Assembly: GCA_002189035.1 (NCBI GenBank)
Contig: NEEC01000007.1
Span: forward strand, 3,038,001-3,102,000
Length of the DNA stretch: 64,000 nucleotides
Direction of reading: 5' to 3'
Source: Utricularia gibba
Lineage: Eukaryota > Streptophyta > Magnoliopsida > Lamiales > Lentibulariaceae
Part shown: piece after piece, positions 1 to 11,434 of the stretch
Layout: the number at the start of each line of letters is the position of its first letter
Numbering within the stretch: the first letter of the stretch is position 1
Position numbers and translations under genes: made by a program
The notes under the pieces: generated by a model
Told to the model about the DNA's origin: nothing
The model's database searches: none
What the model saw: only the letters and a program-made list of their open reading frames with translations

Positions 1-1440
1 GCCTCTTATTTCTAAAGAGCCGTCCCATTTATTTTCAATTAGATAGACACTTACGAAATGTCACATTTTGATTATGCCATTGAATTTATTTTAAAATAAA
101 TGAAAAAATTAATGACAATACCTACAAAACAACTTATTTATACTGTATGGCGCTTATTTTGATTTTTTAAATTAATTTACTGGAACGGCACATACATAAA
201 AATGTTTCTTATGGATGTAGGGGCCGCCAAAATATTGAAATACTATTAAATTTGCTTACAGATGTGAATTGTTTATTAAACGATTTCCCATTACAATTGG
301 CATCCATATTTTAAAAAATATTTTTTCGTACATAATTATTTTAAATAATTTTATGTTATAACATAGAATTATAAGTGTGTTGTTGACATACAATCACATT
401 TTAACTTAAAACATTTTTAGCAAAAATATGATACGAATGTAGGTTCTTGTCTAACTTAACCTCAGATGTTGCGAGGTTTAGTAGAGAAAAATATTTGAGA
501 TACAATATACATATACTTGTGTGAAAAAACTTCATTTTTATAATCCTACCTTAAATATTCAACGCATTACAACATTTATGTTGATAAACGTCATTAACAA
601 GGACCATTTATATTAAAAAAACATAAATTTCCACTTCGTAGTTTAGGGTTTTCAGGGTTTTAGGTTTAGGGTAAATAAAATATCTGAAATATTCACGCAT
701 TTTTAATATGTTGCAAATGTGAAATTTTGGACGGCACATACGTAACATTGCGTTTTGTAGGGGCGGTAAAAACAATTTATGGAAACACTCTCAAATGTAT
801 TTACGGATGAGAATTGTTTATTAAATAATTTACAATTCAAATTGACGTCCATTAGATACAAAATATTTTTTGTATCGAATTTCTATTTAAAAAAACTGAT
901 TCAAAAACCTTAAATTACAAATGTATAATTGAAAGGCAATATAATGACATTAAAGTTTATAAATAATCATCCACATTTACATTAGATACTAATGTATCTT
1001 GTTCTATAATTTAAATGTCAAATATTATGATGCTTTATAAAAAAAATATTGAACATATATTTACAAAGAAACGTGGTTTTTATTATTTTTAACGTTACAA
1101 TATTGGTGATGATAAACTTCATTACTATGAACAAAAACTATTAAAATTTTTAATGTGTAGTTTAATTAAGGGTTTAGGACAATTAAATGTGTAATAAATT
1201 CTCGTCATTTTTTTAAAAAAATGTAAGAATAGTTGGATTTTGAGAAGGTACATTCAAACACACGTAATGCGTAGGTGTCGCTGAAATATATCCACAACCT
1301 TTTTCATTTATCATTTTTAAAATACTAAAAATTTGAAATTTGGGACGGCAAATTAAACAATGAGTTATCTGGATTTAGACTATATATGGATGTGAATAAT
1401 TCTATGTAATATGATTTTCTGAAAAAGTTGGCGTCCATTA
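1..1440. repeat. Diverged tandem repeat array, unit about 530-590 bp
   Basis: This AT-rich, gene-free stretch holds about three old copies of one unit. The landmark GAATTGTTTATTAAA followed about 25 bp later by GGCATCCAT/GACGTCCATTA occurs near 265-306 and 811-853, and a more decayed version lies near 1394-1440. A second landmark, GATAAACNTCATTA, occurs near 580 and 1110. The phrases GGAACGGCACATA, GGACGGCACATA and GGGACGGCAAATT (near 181, 729 and 1342) mark the same position in each unit. No protein is encoded. The array probably belongs to the transposon-like block that continues to about 4,170. Confidence 0.6.
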
Positions 1441-1789
1441 TATAAGTGTACAACTCTACCTAGTTTACATCATCTTTTGCTGCATACAAAGACTCTTCTT
1501 ATCAGTGTCGTCGCGCTCCTGAAAACCCAGAATTCGTCGGCTTAAAATCGGGTAATCTTGTTGTTGAAACTTACATTATTTTTGTGAAATGTATTCTATG
1601 CATTTGTTGGTGCAGTATGCCTTATATATTAAGTTGGGTTTAGTTATTAAAAATTGTCTTTTCATATAATTATGTATTTAGTTGGGTTTAGCTGTGTTTT
1701 TCATCGTTAATATCATGTTTGTTTTGCTGTTTTCCATTTCCTTATTTTTAGAATTTCATTCTTATTATGTATCCTTTATTGATTAGGGA

Positions 1790-3222
1790 ATGGATAGATT
1801 TCGTGTTAAATATTTCATCCCAACCGATTGGTTGACAATTCCTGCTCTGCAAAACACACCTCTTGATGCCAATCCCCCTCATGAACATCCCAATGCTTGG
1901 CTTGTGTCTCGTAAAACATTTGATGCTGGTCTTAGGCTACCTATCCATCCCTTTGTTGTTGATGTGCTCACCTACTTGAGATTGCCTATTGGGTTTTTAG
2001 CACCATCTTCCTATAGTATTATCTTAGCCTTCATACACTTGTGTGAAGAAGAATATGTAGAACCTTCCTTGTCAAATTTTTTTACACTATCTCTTCCAAA
2101 AAAAGTTCCTACTGGAACATGGTATTTTCAAGGATTATCAAATACTAGATTTTATCAAAAACTACCTAAAACTATGGTTCGATAGGATAAACTTCTTTTA
2201 TGGATTGTACCACCTACATCTTTTACAATCTCAAGGCATTATCCATTGACATATTCTGGGGATGATGTTATAAATTAATGTGAACGAGGAAACTAGACAT
2301 GCATTAAAAAATCTTTTGCAATTAAAAATATATATGACTGAAGACATCATCCCAAAGTCTGCACAAATTCGAAGTAAGTCTTTTTAATTTACATTATTTT
2401 TCCAATATGTTATTTTAATTATTTATTTAACACTATGACAGCATTTCAAAACATTCATGGTATCGTTGAGTGGCGGTCTGCACCAACATCAAGGCGAAAT
2501 CATCATTAGCTTGTTGTTTATGAACAATCAATTCCGCTAAACATCGATAGCAATGAACAACAGGTAAATAAAGTAGGAATATTATTTAATTTTTTATTTT
2601 TTCTTCAAATAAATAAGGTTTGCAATATAAAAATTTATTTGTGTAGGAGAATTCTGAACAATAAAATGGAGATGAGGAGAATGAAGTGCCTATTCATGAG
2701 GAGGCTGAAGTGTATATTAATGAGGAGCTCTCAGTTGCACGCCAACATGACAAAGAACTCATTTTAAACCAATGTAAATACATTCAATGGATGGAACATG
2801 AGGTAATAAAAACGAAACTTATTTTGCTAATACATGTGATAGTTGTTTTTTTATGTTTTCTAATTTAGTTTTTTTTTCTTCTTTAGATAATAGATCTCAA
2901 GTTTCAGATTCAGAAGAACAAAAACAGAATGGATGATTTGGTAGCACAGCAATCTATATACAAGGTTGAATTGAAGATGAAAGGCAATGAATTGATTGCT
3001 GGACAACAAAAATCTATCAACTTTCAATTGGAAATAATGAAGCTGAATGAAAAAATACAGGTGTTAGAGGAAGAATCACAACTTCATAGATTGCAAGCTC
3101 AATTGAATGAAAACGATGTTATAGCAATGGCTCAACAAAGAGACATGTCTTCCACAAGTGCGGGCACAAGCAAAGATAAACGAAGAGGTAGAGACAGACC
3201 CAAAGGAAATGGAAGAAAATGA
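1790..3222 (+). pseudogene. Decayed transposon-type ORF set (gag-like piece plus coiled coil)
   Basis: Three short open pieces lie in series: 1790-2185, 2686-2868 and 2929-3222. The first gives about 131 residues with a globular plant transposon-like look (motifs such as LRLPIHPFVVDVLTYLRLP). It resembles the domain annotated in plants as a putative gypsy-type transposon domain, but this is recalled, not searched. The last piece is a strongly charged coiled coil ending in a basic tail (KDKRRGRDRPKGNGRK). Introns could join the pieces, since GT and AG borders exist between them, but stops separate them as they stand. The block is flanked on both sides by related repeats, which supports a mobile-element origin. 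No host function is evident. Confidence 0.4.
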
Positions 3223-3224
3223 AA

Positions 3225-4170
3225 GAGTCAATAACAATGTTGTGTTTTTTTTTCAAAAGATTTGGCTTATTTTGTAGTATTATATTTCAATTGTGACAGT
3301 CTATTTATTTCACAACTGTCGTTTAATTTTCTAATAACTAATTGACATTTTTTACGAAAATTATAAAATTAAATATAAAAGCAAATATACAAATTACAAA
3401 AAGAATAACAACAATATTTGTTTTTTTCTGTAAAATTGAATTATTTCGTATTATTATGGCTGGCTCCTATCAAAATACTTATTTAGTAGTTATCGTTACT
3501 AGAAAATTATTTCGTATCATTTTTTTATACGTCCTACGAAATCCTCTAATGCGTAGGTATCGCTTCAAATTTTTAATAACTGAATCATGTTTTTTCTATT
3601 AATTATAAAATTGAACATATAAAACAATCATACGAATTAAAAAATGGATGATAACAATATTTATTAATTTTTAGTGAAATTAACTTATTTCGTATTATAT
3701 TATATATTGAACTCATACCAAATTATTTATTACATAGCTGTTGCTTTTAATTTTTTAATATTTAAATCATGCTTTTCAAAATATTATAAAATGGAAAATA
3801 AAAAAATCATGCAAATTAGAAAATAGATATTTACAGTATTTGTTTTTCCTTGAAAAATTTAATTATTTCATACTATTATATTAAACTCTCATCAAATTAC
3901 TTATTTTACAGATAATGTTAATATAACATTGTTATGTTTCATTTTACTATGAAACTATAATATTAAATTCTTTAAATGTATTCACTTTTTAATAATAAAA
4001 AAATGTTTTTTCAGAAATATTATAGATTTAAAATAAAAATCAATTATTAGAAATATAGTTGAAAAAAAATACTTTTTCGTGCATATATATTAATTTTATT
4101 TAAAATCAAAATCAATTATTTAAATATTTAATATTTATGAAAAAATTCACTTCCACACACCCATAAAGAT
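3225..4170. repeat. AT-rich tandem repeats, unit about 180-240 bp
   Basis: At least three degenerate copies share the order TTTTTAATANNTNAATCATG, ATTATAAAAT, a block near ACAATATTTNTTTTT, TTATTTCGTATTATTAT and TCAAATTACTTATTT. The copies start near 3327, 3570 and 3751. The phrase AATGCGTAGGTATCGCTT at 3547 also occurs as AATGCGTAGGTGTCGCTG at 1267, so the repeats on the two sides of the decayed ORF set are related and in direct orientation. 3950-4170 is AT-rich with no recognisable feature. Confidence 0.55.
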
Positions 4171-4184
4171 TCATATGGGTGCCT

Positions 4185-4345
4185 AGAAAGTATCTACAAA
4201 ACCGAAACCGTCCGTATGGTTCTGGTTTCAGTTCGGATCAAGCCTTCGGGATACGGTTCCGAACCGAAACTGGAACCATTGCCCACGACAAACCGCGGTT
4301 TTGGAACCGATGGTTCGCTGGAACCGAACCCACCACTACGTTAAG
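4185..4345. repeat. GAACC/GGTTC-rich low-complexity segment
   Basis: About 160 bp is dense in the pentamer GAACC and its complement GGTTC (for example GGTTCCGAACCGAAACTGG). It ends abruptly where reverse-transcriptase homology begins near 4342. Similar GGTTC/GAACC-rich stretches occur in some plant DNA transposons, possibly hAT-type, but the class is uncertain. It is not coding in any convincing frame. Confidence 0.5.
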
Positions 4346-6612
4346 GTATCGGTTCCCAATTCCTCGCCTTAATGATCTTTTAGACCAAATCCAGGGATCC
4401 ACTATATTCTTGAAACTGGATTGAAGAATGGTTATAATCAAAGTCGGATTCGCCCAAGCAATGAATGGAAAACAGCCTTCAAGACACGAGAGGGTCTCTA
4501 TGAGTGGATGGTCATGCCGTTCAGGTTATCCAATGCGTCGGGCACATTCATGCAGGTCATGAACCACCTGCTACGCCCATTTATTGGAAATTTTTGGTGG
4601 TATACTTTGATGATATCCTAATATTTAGCCCTAACCAAGACACCCATATTCGTCACATTTGTGTTGTTTTGGCAACCCTTCAAAGGAAACACTTCTTCAC
4701 CGCCAAATCTAAGTGCCTCTTTTTGCAAAGAAAAATTCTGTTTTTGGGTTATGTGATTTCAAGTGATGGATTGGAGGTAGACCAAGCTAAAGTTGTAGTT
4801 ATTGCCTCCTAGTCAGTCCCCTTGTCTATTTTTGATGTGCGGAGTTTTCACGGCCTTGCGTCTTTTTATCAACAATATATTGCTAATTTAAGCGACTTGA
4901 TGGATCCCATTATGGATGTGCTGAGGCTAGATAAATTTGTGTGCATTGAGGCTAAGTCAGCATTTCGTTTTGTGAAAACTAGATTGACCTCTGCACCTAT
5001 ATTGGCCCTTCCAAACTTCTAGTTGCCGCTTGAGCCCCATTGTGATGCCTCCATGGTTGGGATTGGCACTATCCTTAGCCAACAACAACATTCCATATCC
5101 TTTTTCAGCGAGAAATTAAATGAAAGCAAACAGAATTATAGTACTTATGAACTGAAACTCTATGCTCTTGTTCGTGCTTTGGCTTATTGGAACCATTACC
5201 TTCTTCATCAAGAAGTGGTTTTATGGAGCGACATGATTCATTAAAATATCTCCATATTCAGAATAAGATTTCCAGCAAGAATGGACGTTGGATAGCCTTT
5301 CTCCAATAGTACTCCTTTGCGATCAAACACTATAAGATGGCTGATGCCTTAAGCCAACGGCGTACATGCTTAGGCACCTTGAGGGTCTAGGTATCGCGTT
5401 TTGACCTCTTTTTTGGACCGATTATGCGACGAAGTGGTGCGGGTTGCAAATGAGACTGTGCATGATGAGGATCTATTTAAAGGGTAGCAACTTTGTATCC
5501 TAGATTGTAGCTTGCGTTTGTTATTGATTCAGTTCCTTCACAACGAGGGTCACGTAGGACGTGATCGCTCATTGCAGCTTATTATTGGCCAAGACAGCAA
5601 AAACATGTAATTTGTGCGCTCTTGTCATGTTTGCCAGTTTAGCAAGGGATCAGCCACGAATGAAGGTTGTTACCTGCCACTCCCGGTCCCTTCTCAACCA
5701 TGGGTTAACATGTGCATGAATTTTGTCTTGGGTCTTCCTTGCACACAAAAGGGGTTTGATTCTATACTTGTGGTGATTTGCAAATTCTATAAAATGGTGC
5801 ACTTTATCCCCTATCACTGAACAAATTATACTAACCAGGTGGCCGTATTATTCTTTCATGAGGTGTATCGCCTTCATGGTTTGCCCATTTCTATTGTCTT
5901 GAATTGGGATACCCGTTTTTTGGGGTACTTTTGGCACAGTCTATTGAAGTTGGTTGGTGCTAACCTCAAATTCAGCTTCACGTATCATTCGGAGATAGAC
6001 GGTCAGACAGAAGTTGTCAATCTTTTCTTGGGGAACTTACTGTGTTGTTTCGTTAATGATGGACAGCTAGCCTAGGATCTTGTTTTGAGTCATGCTCACA
6101 ATCATGTTGCAAATCAAAGTACTAGCTTAAGCCCGTTTGCGATGGTTTTTTCAGTCATTCCTCGTGGCCCTGCTAAGTTGTCCCCTGCTATTTTGGGTGG
6201 CTGTCTACATGGTGCGACTGTGGATTTTTTCCATGTACTTAGCAAGACCCATGACACTGTTATTAAGCACCTGAATGAGGTGAATGCCTCTTACAAATGT
6301 ACTATGGATATTCATCGTTGTCATGTGGAATTCATTGTAGGGGAGCTAGTTTGGGTTATCATTACTAAGGCACGTTATCTCGCTCATGAGTATCACAAAT
6401 TGTCCGACAGAAAGGTTGGCCCGGTGCAGGTAGTGGAACATATTAACTCTAATGCTTATAGCATTCTCCTCCCAGTGCATATCAAGTGTTCGAACGTCTT
6501 TAATGTCTGCCACATTCTGCCTTACCACCCGTCGCTACCCGATTCTGAGGCAAGTCCTTCCACTGGAGGGGATGATGTAGGCCCACTACGTGGGGCGGGC
6601 TCATGGGTTTAA
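4342..6612 (+). mobile_element. Ty3/gypsy retrotransposon pol relic, multiply broken
   Basis: Fragments appear in the standard Ty3/gypsy pol order. Reverse transcriptase spans about 4342-4800, with FPIP, a YFDDIL active-site motif in the frame running from 4504, and the following LGYVIS block. The RT/RNase H connection and RNase H span 4822-5244 (HCDASMVGIG and the SEKLNESKQNYSTYELKLYA region). The integrase zinc-binding C-terminal part is near 5614, and the integrase core runs through 5614-6075. The post-integrase tether is at 6085-6612. The frame changes near 4585, and in-frame stops interrupt every domain, so no intact polyprotein is possible. Gag, protease and the left end are missing; the left edge abuts the GAACC-rich segment. 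The conserved order places it in Ty3/gypsy, while subfamily is uncertain. Sequence up to about 6,920 (ending GGAGGGTGCCACA) may be remnant 3' element sequence. Confidence 0.9.
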
Positions 6613-7468
6613 GGCCCAAGACCACAAAATTAAGTGTTTCCCTTCCCAACCGCCATGGTTAGTGCTTCGAAATTCAGGTTTTCCTTTGTTATCCTTAGCT
6701 CCAAACTTCGGTTGAGTGTGAGTCAGAAGCAAGGCCACCTCTAAGTTTGATTACTTGGTGTTTTAGGTTGGAGGTGAGTTTACTGCGTGCAACAGAGATT
6801 CCTCAATTCTGAATCTTGTGGAGGCTCATCTACGTTGTGCGAAGAGTCTCAGTGTTGCATCGTGTCTGTCTTATTCTATTTTATCCTTTGTTCTTGCTGG
6901 AGTTATAAGGAGGGTGCCACAATCATTGCTGAATATTTACCCTAAAGGAACGCTTTGTTTTAAAAATCAGTCAACATGAATCGGTCTCAACTGTCTATTT
7001 ACATCACAAAGTTTTCTAGATTCTCGCATCTTCTTCCTTAGATCTTTGTCTTCGACCAATTCTTCCTCCCATTGATTCAAAACGGAATCGATTCCTTCTT
7101 CACCAACTAATAGGTTGCTTTGCTTGAGTTCAAGATTCATTGGTACTCCAATTATGTATGCTGGTAAGTTTTATGAACATTGTCTTATATCAGGACACTA
7201 GAACCCTTTACAATGTCGACTAAATGAATCTCTTAAAAGACATGTTCATAACCTATACACAGCAAAGTGAAGAGAATATATTCATTCTAAAGATACAAAA
7301 TGATGTGCCTAGCTCTCTTGATTGTTCTGAAATATGCAAACTGCATTTGTAAGAAGTATTAACCTTGAGAGTATTTTCATTTTGGTTGTTCCATGGCCCC
7401 TTGCCTTCTACTTGCAAATATCCATTCCGAGTCAATTTCTCCGAAAAACTTGGGTACCTCATTGCCAA
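6613..7468. other. Non-genic spacer; possible retroelement 3' remnant and gene fragment
   Basis: 6613-6960 follows directly on the Ty3 pol relic and is probably its decayed 3' untranslated or LTR part, though no paired LTR was found. 6960-7200 holds nothing recognisable. On the minus strand around 7371-7470 there is a short open stretch containing NGYLQVEGKGPWNNQ. This faintly recalls the start of plant O-fucosyltransferase-like domains, but it is too short to call. Confidence 0.35.
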
Positions 7469-8621
7469 TAATCTGTAACGCCCCATACCCCTCCCCCCCT
7501 AAACCGCACAACGAGCATGGTAATGCTACCTTTTGACCGCGCAGTGCACGACCGACACCACACAAGAGCTCATATAGGGAAATATCACACAACTTGGCCA
7601 AAAGTCATCAACAGTAATTACAACCTAAGCAATTTACAGCACACATCATAAGGGAAGGCCCTTCCCTCTACAAGCACCAGCACGCCCAGTCACTTAGCAA
7701 CTATTGGGGAGATACTCCTCGTGCATAATCACGCCAAAAGCATATTACATTCCTAGCACTAGGGGAGGGCACCTCCCGCACCTTCGGCGCTACAAGCACG
7801 GACTCAAAACATGACTCTCAGCCACCCTTGCCTTGGCTATCCCATCGGCGCACCCTCCTTGGCCACTCCAGCCGTAGACCTAGTGTCCGAACCTACAAAC
7901 AAGAACGAGTAAGGCATTAATTCTCGTGGTAGGAGGAACATCGTTCCTCATCTCATTCCCCTCTCTCGGTCATCACTCGTTTTCCCCCAGCCTGAAGGCT
8001 CACGGGTTCTGTCCCGCGGCTCGCCCGCGTTGCCGGCAGACCGGGTTCTCGACTGTGGGAGAGTCCCGCGTCGCCCCCACTCGCGATGAGCTCAGGCTTC
8101 CACACCCTCGGGTAGTCCTGAGTTGCCGCCGGTGTTCGGTCCTCACCGGCCCTGCCCGAAGGCTCCGTCTGCTCGCCCGAACCGATACCCAAGGCTAAGC
8201 CCCTTACTTTTGCTGCTTCTGGCGACTCTCGCGCACTGCACGTCCACTTTCGACTAGTTCGCACCATGGTTCCTTCCGGTTCGCGACTCCTCTCTCGGAC
8301 GTGTAGCCCCAGCCCTAACTTCATTCCCAATTCTACTTAGCGGGTCAATTTCGGAGACAGGTCGCGCGCACGTTTCGCGAGCAGGTCGCGGGTGAAGGAT
8401 GTCCCCTGCCCAGCTCCTCGACTCCCCCTTTCCTATCCCTTGCGATGCGCCCCGCATGTCTCCCGCGTGGTGGTGGTGGTGAGGGCTACACTGCTTCAGC
8501 AGGGAATACCACGGTGAACCTCTCTCACACCTCTCCTATTGCGGTTGACACACGCTGGCTCGTAACAAGGCCATTAAGACTCCCTCCCACACTACTCTAA
8601 CTCCTGGTCATTACCATAATC
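7469..8621. mobile_element. Solo LTR (7474-8616) with 5-bp target-site duplication
   Basis: A GC-rich 1,143-bp block starts TGTAACGCCCC at 7474 and ends GGTCATTACCA at 8616, the TG...CA ends expected of an LTR. It is bordered by the identical pentamer TAATC at 7469-7473 and 8617-8621. It has no internal coding region; the open frames inside are compositional. TGTAACGCCCC-type ends are common in large plant Ty3/gypsy LTRs. The most economical reading is a full element reduced by recombination between its LTRs. The higher GC content against AT-rich flanks and the exact duplication suggest a fairly recent insertion. Confidence 0.8.
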
Positions 8622-10422
8622 AGCCATTGTAACACATAGAAAGTACAACTCTGTTCATCTAGAAGCTTATACAGTTACCTAGAATCAATTGCCACAAGCA
8701 ACTTGTGTTTGTAATTGTTATGATTTAGAATGTAGATAAAAAATCCAAAAAGAATATCAATGAGTTGTTCACCAAAGATTGTATTTGATTTGATGATAAC
8801 TTTATGTTTGTGTAATTTTGATACAAAACAAAAAATAACATCAAATTTTATGTGAAAACCCTAAAGGAAAAAACCACGAATGAAACATCACTCAAAGATG
8901 AACTAATTCAAGGAATTAAAGCCACAAATGCAAGCCATATTCTCAAATCAATTCACACTCCTAAGATCTAAGAACTCACCTCATGTATGAAGTGTTTTGG
9001 TTGATTCTTTAATGGACAAGATGGACACCTGAATTTCCCCTTGAGATGATCTCAGTTAGTCTATACTATAACCCCTCGATCTTTAATTTTTAAATAAATT
9101 CTAACACATAAGCTATAGGGTACTCCTATTGACAAGCATAGAGCAATCAATTGATTTGGTTGCTTATCTTAAAGATGGATAATATTTGAATTGACGGCTT
9201 GGAATAAGAGAAAGTAATCATAGTGACCTCAACTATGAGAACGTCTTTTTGCCTATTCCAATGAGCAAGGTATCTTCAAATTTGAAGCGGGGCAAAACTA
9301 GTCCATAAATCTCACTTGATCTCTCATTAGTATTTCAACAGTATTTAGTACCAAGTATTTGCAAATTTGAAGCGGTATTTATCCATAAGCACCATGCCCA
9401 CATTAAATTAGATGAAGGGAGATGCACTTGAATTTTCACAAGAGCAATATAATCAAATAATGGTTTAATAATATCTCAGATCCCAAATCAATCTGAAGTT
9501 AGGACCAACAGTCGTAGCATACATTTTGCATTATGACATTCACGATTTTTTTAGCAAGATATCTATTAGAAAAATCTGATATGAAATTCAATACTGTACA
9601 TTAATAATTTATGATATTACTATATAATAATAATTGACAATCTACTTTGAAAACATTTATAGTAATATAGTACTATAATTTAATATGATATATATTAAAA
9701 TATTATATGTTATTAACCTAATTAGTTATATGACATTTCTAGAACAATAAGGTTCTAATACTTCAATCCCCAAATATTTTAAAATTATTTTATTATTTAT
9801 AAAAATGAAAAATTATTTTGAAAATATTATTAAAGAATTAAAAAACAATTAAATAAATTATTTTTAAAAATATTATTTAAAAAAATTATTCACATATTAT
9901 TTTTTAATATTTCATGATTGCTGTATTAGTACAATAATTAACTCCACTCTCCAAATCTATACACAAACACATGGATTAAATCATATGCAACTTGAAATTC
10001 AATCCCTAATTTCAAAAGAATGTTCTTGGTGTCACATAAATATATCATTATTTTATGTATGTATTCTCATTACGCAAAATTTCAAAGTAGATATTTTATT
10101 TTAAACATTGGTCGGGGAATAGACACGTGTTATTAGTGGATTGGATAGGCTGACAAGTCTCTCACGCATACGGCTCGCTTTCAAAGGAATATGCTATGGC
10201 TCCAAACAGGTATTCCAGGCATAAATAGATTACAACAAAACACTTGTTGTAAGAGTCCCCAGATGAGCTTACAATAATGAAGCATTCTGGGATAATGACG
10301 ACTGATCAGTAAGTTGCAGAAGAGGTGATCCAGTGACAGTTACCATGGCTGCTCCATCACCCAATAGATGGTTTATTTATGTGGAAGAGGAGTGGGATGT
10401 CGTCACTGAAGAAGCACGAATG
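8622..10422. other. AT-rich spacer
   Basis: No gene was found between the solo LTR and the 3' end of the Sec14-like locus. 8,822-8,880 contains GTGAAAACCCTAAAGG followed by AAAAACCACG, a phrase often seen in plant copia LTRs, but no LTR pair could be built. CAAATTTGAAGCGG occurs twice (near 9275 and 9361), hinting at a short local duplication. 9,560-9,940 is extremely AT-rich. Confidence 0.4.
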
Positions 10423-11434
10423 TCATTCCACCTTCTGCAGTGAGTAAGTTGGGAGTTTGATGTCTTTCCAAGGACCTCTGTCTGACCTCAGACAGCCGCC
10501 TTCATGCTCACAAGTGCAGTTTCCTCCAAGAAAATCTGGCAGCTCACTGAGTGGTACATAATGGCTGCTCATTAGTTATGGAAACCAGTCGAATGTGGTC
10601 GAATATAGTGAATGAAACTAGGAATCAAAAGGTGCTATGAATCACTTGTTATGTTGGGTACCTTTCGTCAATCATTTCAAGCAGTTGGCTTCTATATTTA
10701 TGTCCAAGGATCTGAGAATTGGAAAAGGGAGTCATTCATTTTATACAACTTATGACTATTTAGGGGAATCCACATTCGGGAGGCCTTGAGTTTTCATATG
10801 ATCGACTCAGATAGATAAAAGAACAGGGATCACCTGGACTTTGGATACTGTTTCAGGGTCGATGAAAAACTTCACAGCATTCCAAAGGAATCTGAAGCCA
10901 GGGCCAGCATTCACAATGAACATTTTCTCCAATGTCTGCAAAATGAACTCAAATGTCATCTATGCTGATCATGTTGAGGAAATAGTAAACAATCGACTTA
11001 CTTCAGGATATGCATCGTAAATCTTTCTCAGCTCCAGAAGAACTTTTTGAACAGGTCCCTTGAAGCTCTTAAAGCTCTGAGAAGCAAAGCATTGCACACA
11101 CGTATTAAGAAGGTATGAACATGAGCAAACCACAGCATTCAAGAAGGGAAGTTTACTCAACGCTGACCACTCCCTCAACATCAACGATGGATACACTTCG
11201 GCTAACAACTTTATCTGCAGCAATCGAGCAGGCTGGAAAACGAACAGCAATCGTCTTTTTGTATTGCTCACTTTGGTATTCCAGATAACGCTCCAAGGTG
11301 GTTACTTTTATCAACCCTTCTACATTAACCTTCCCCAATCTTTCAATGTAGATAGGCTTCCCCTCTTTGTCTACACCATGGTATCCATGGGGATAGTGCT
11401 GCTTAACTTCATGAAGCTCCTCATAGTCGAAGTC
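10423..11434 (-). pseudogene. Sec14-like phosphatidylinositol transfer protein, truncated at both ends
   Basis: Five exon-like blocks on the minus strand together encode the CRAL-TRIO lipid-binding fold: about 11168-11434, 11002-11076, 10834-10935, 10662-10711 and 10423-10546. Visible family motifs are HYPHGYHGVDKEGKPIYIER, FPACSIAADK, MFIVNAGPGFRFLWNAVK, LGHKY and [18 protein letters not shown]. These are the signature of plant SFH proteins, which move phosphatidylinositol and phosphatidylcholine between membranes. The N-terminal CRAL-TRIO-N helices (the MLRFLKARKFD region) are not found in the 1.5 kb upstream. The ORF stops soon after GPWKD, where SFH proteins normally continue for another 200 or more residues. 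The first donor (GTCAGC after GGAGTG) is weak, though it gives the family spacing. Splicing is otherwise clean, so a short expressed gene is not excluded, but a truncated copy is likelier. Confidence 0.65.

Noticed and set aside
7926-8457. Several overlapping open frames of 60-125 codons in a GC-rich stretch
   Set aside because: They lie wholly inside the solo LTR, overlap on both strands and show no family motif; GC-rich composition alone explains them.
9275-9376. Two copies of CAAATTTGAAGCGG as a possible LTR pair
   Set aside because: They are only about 86 bp apart, with no TG...CA ends or target duplication.
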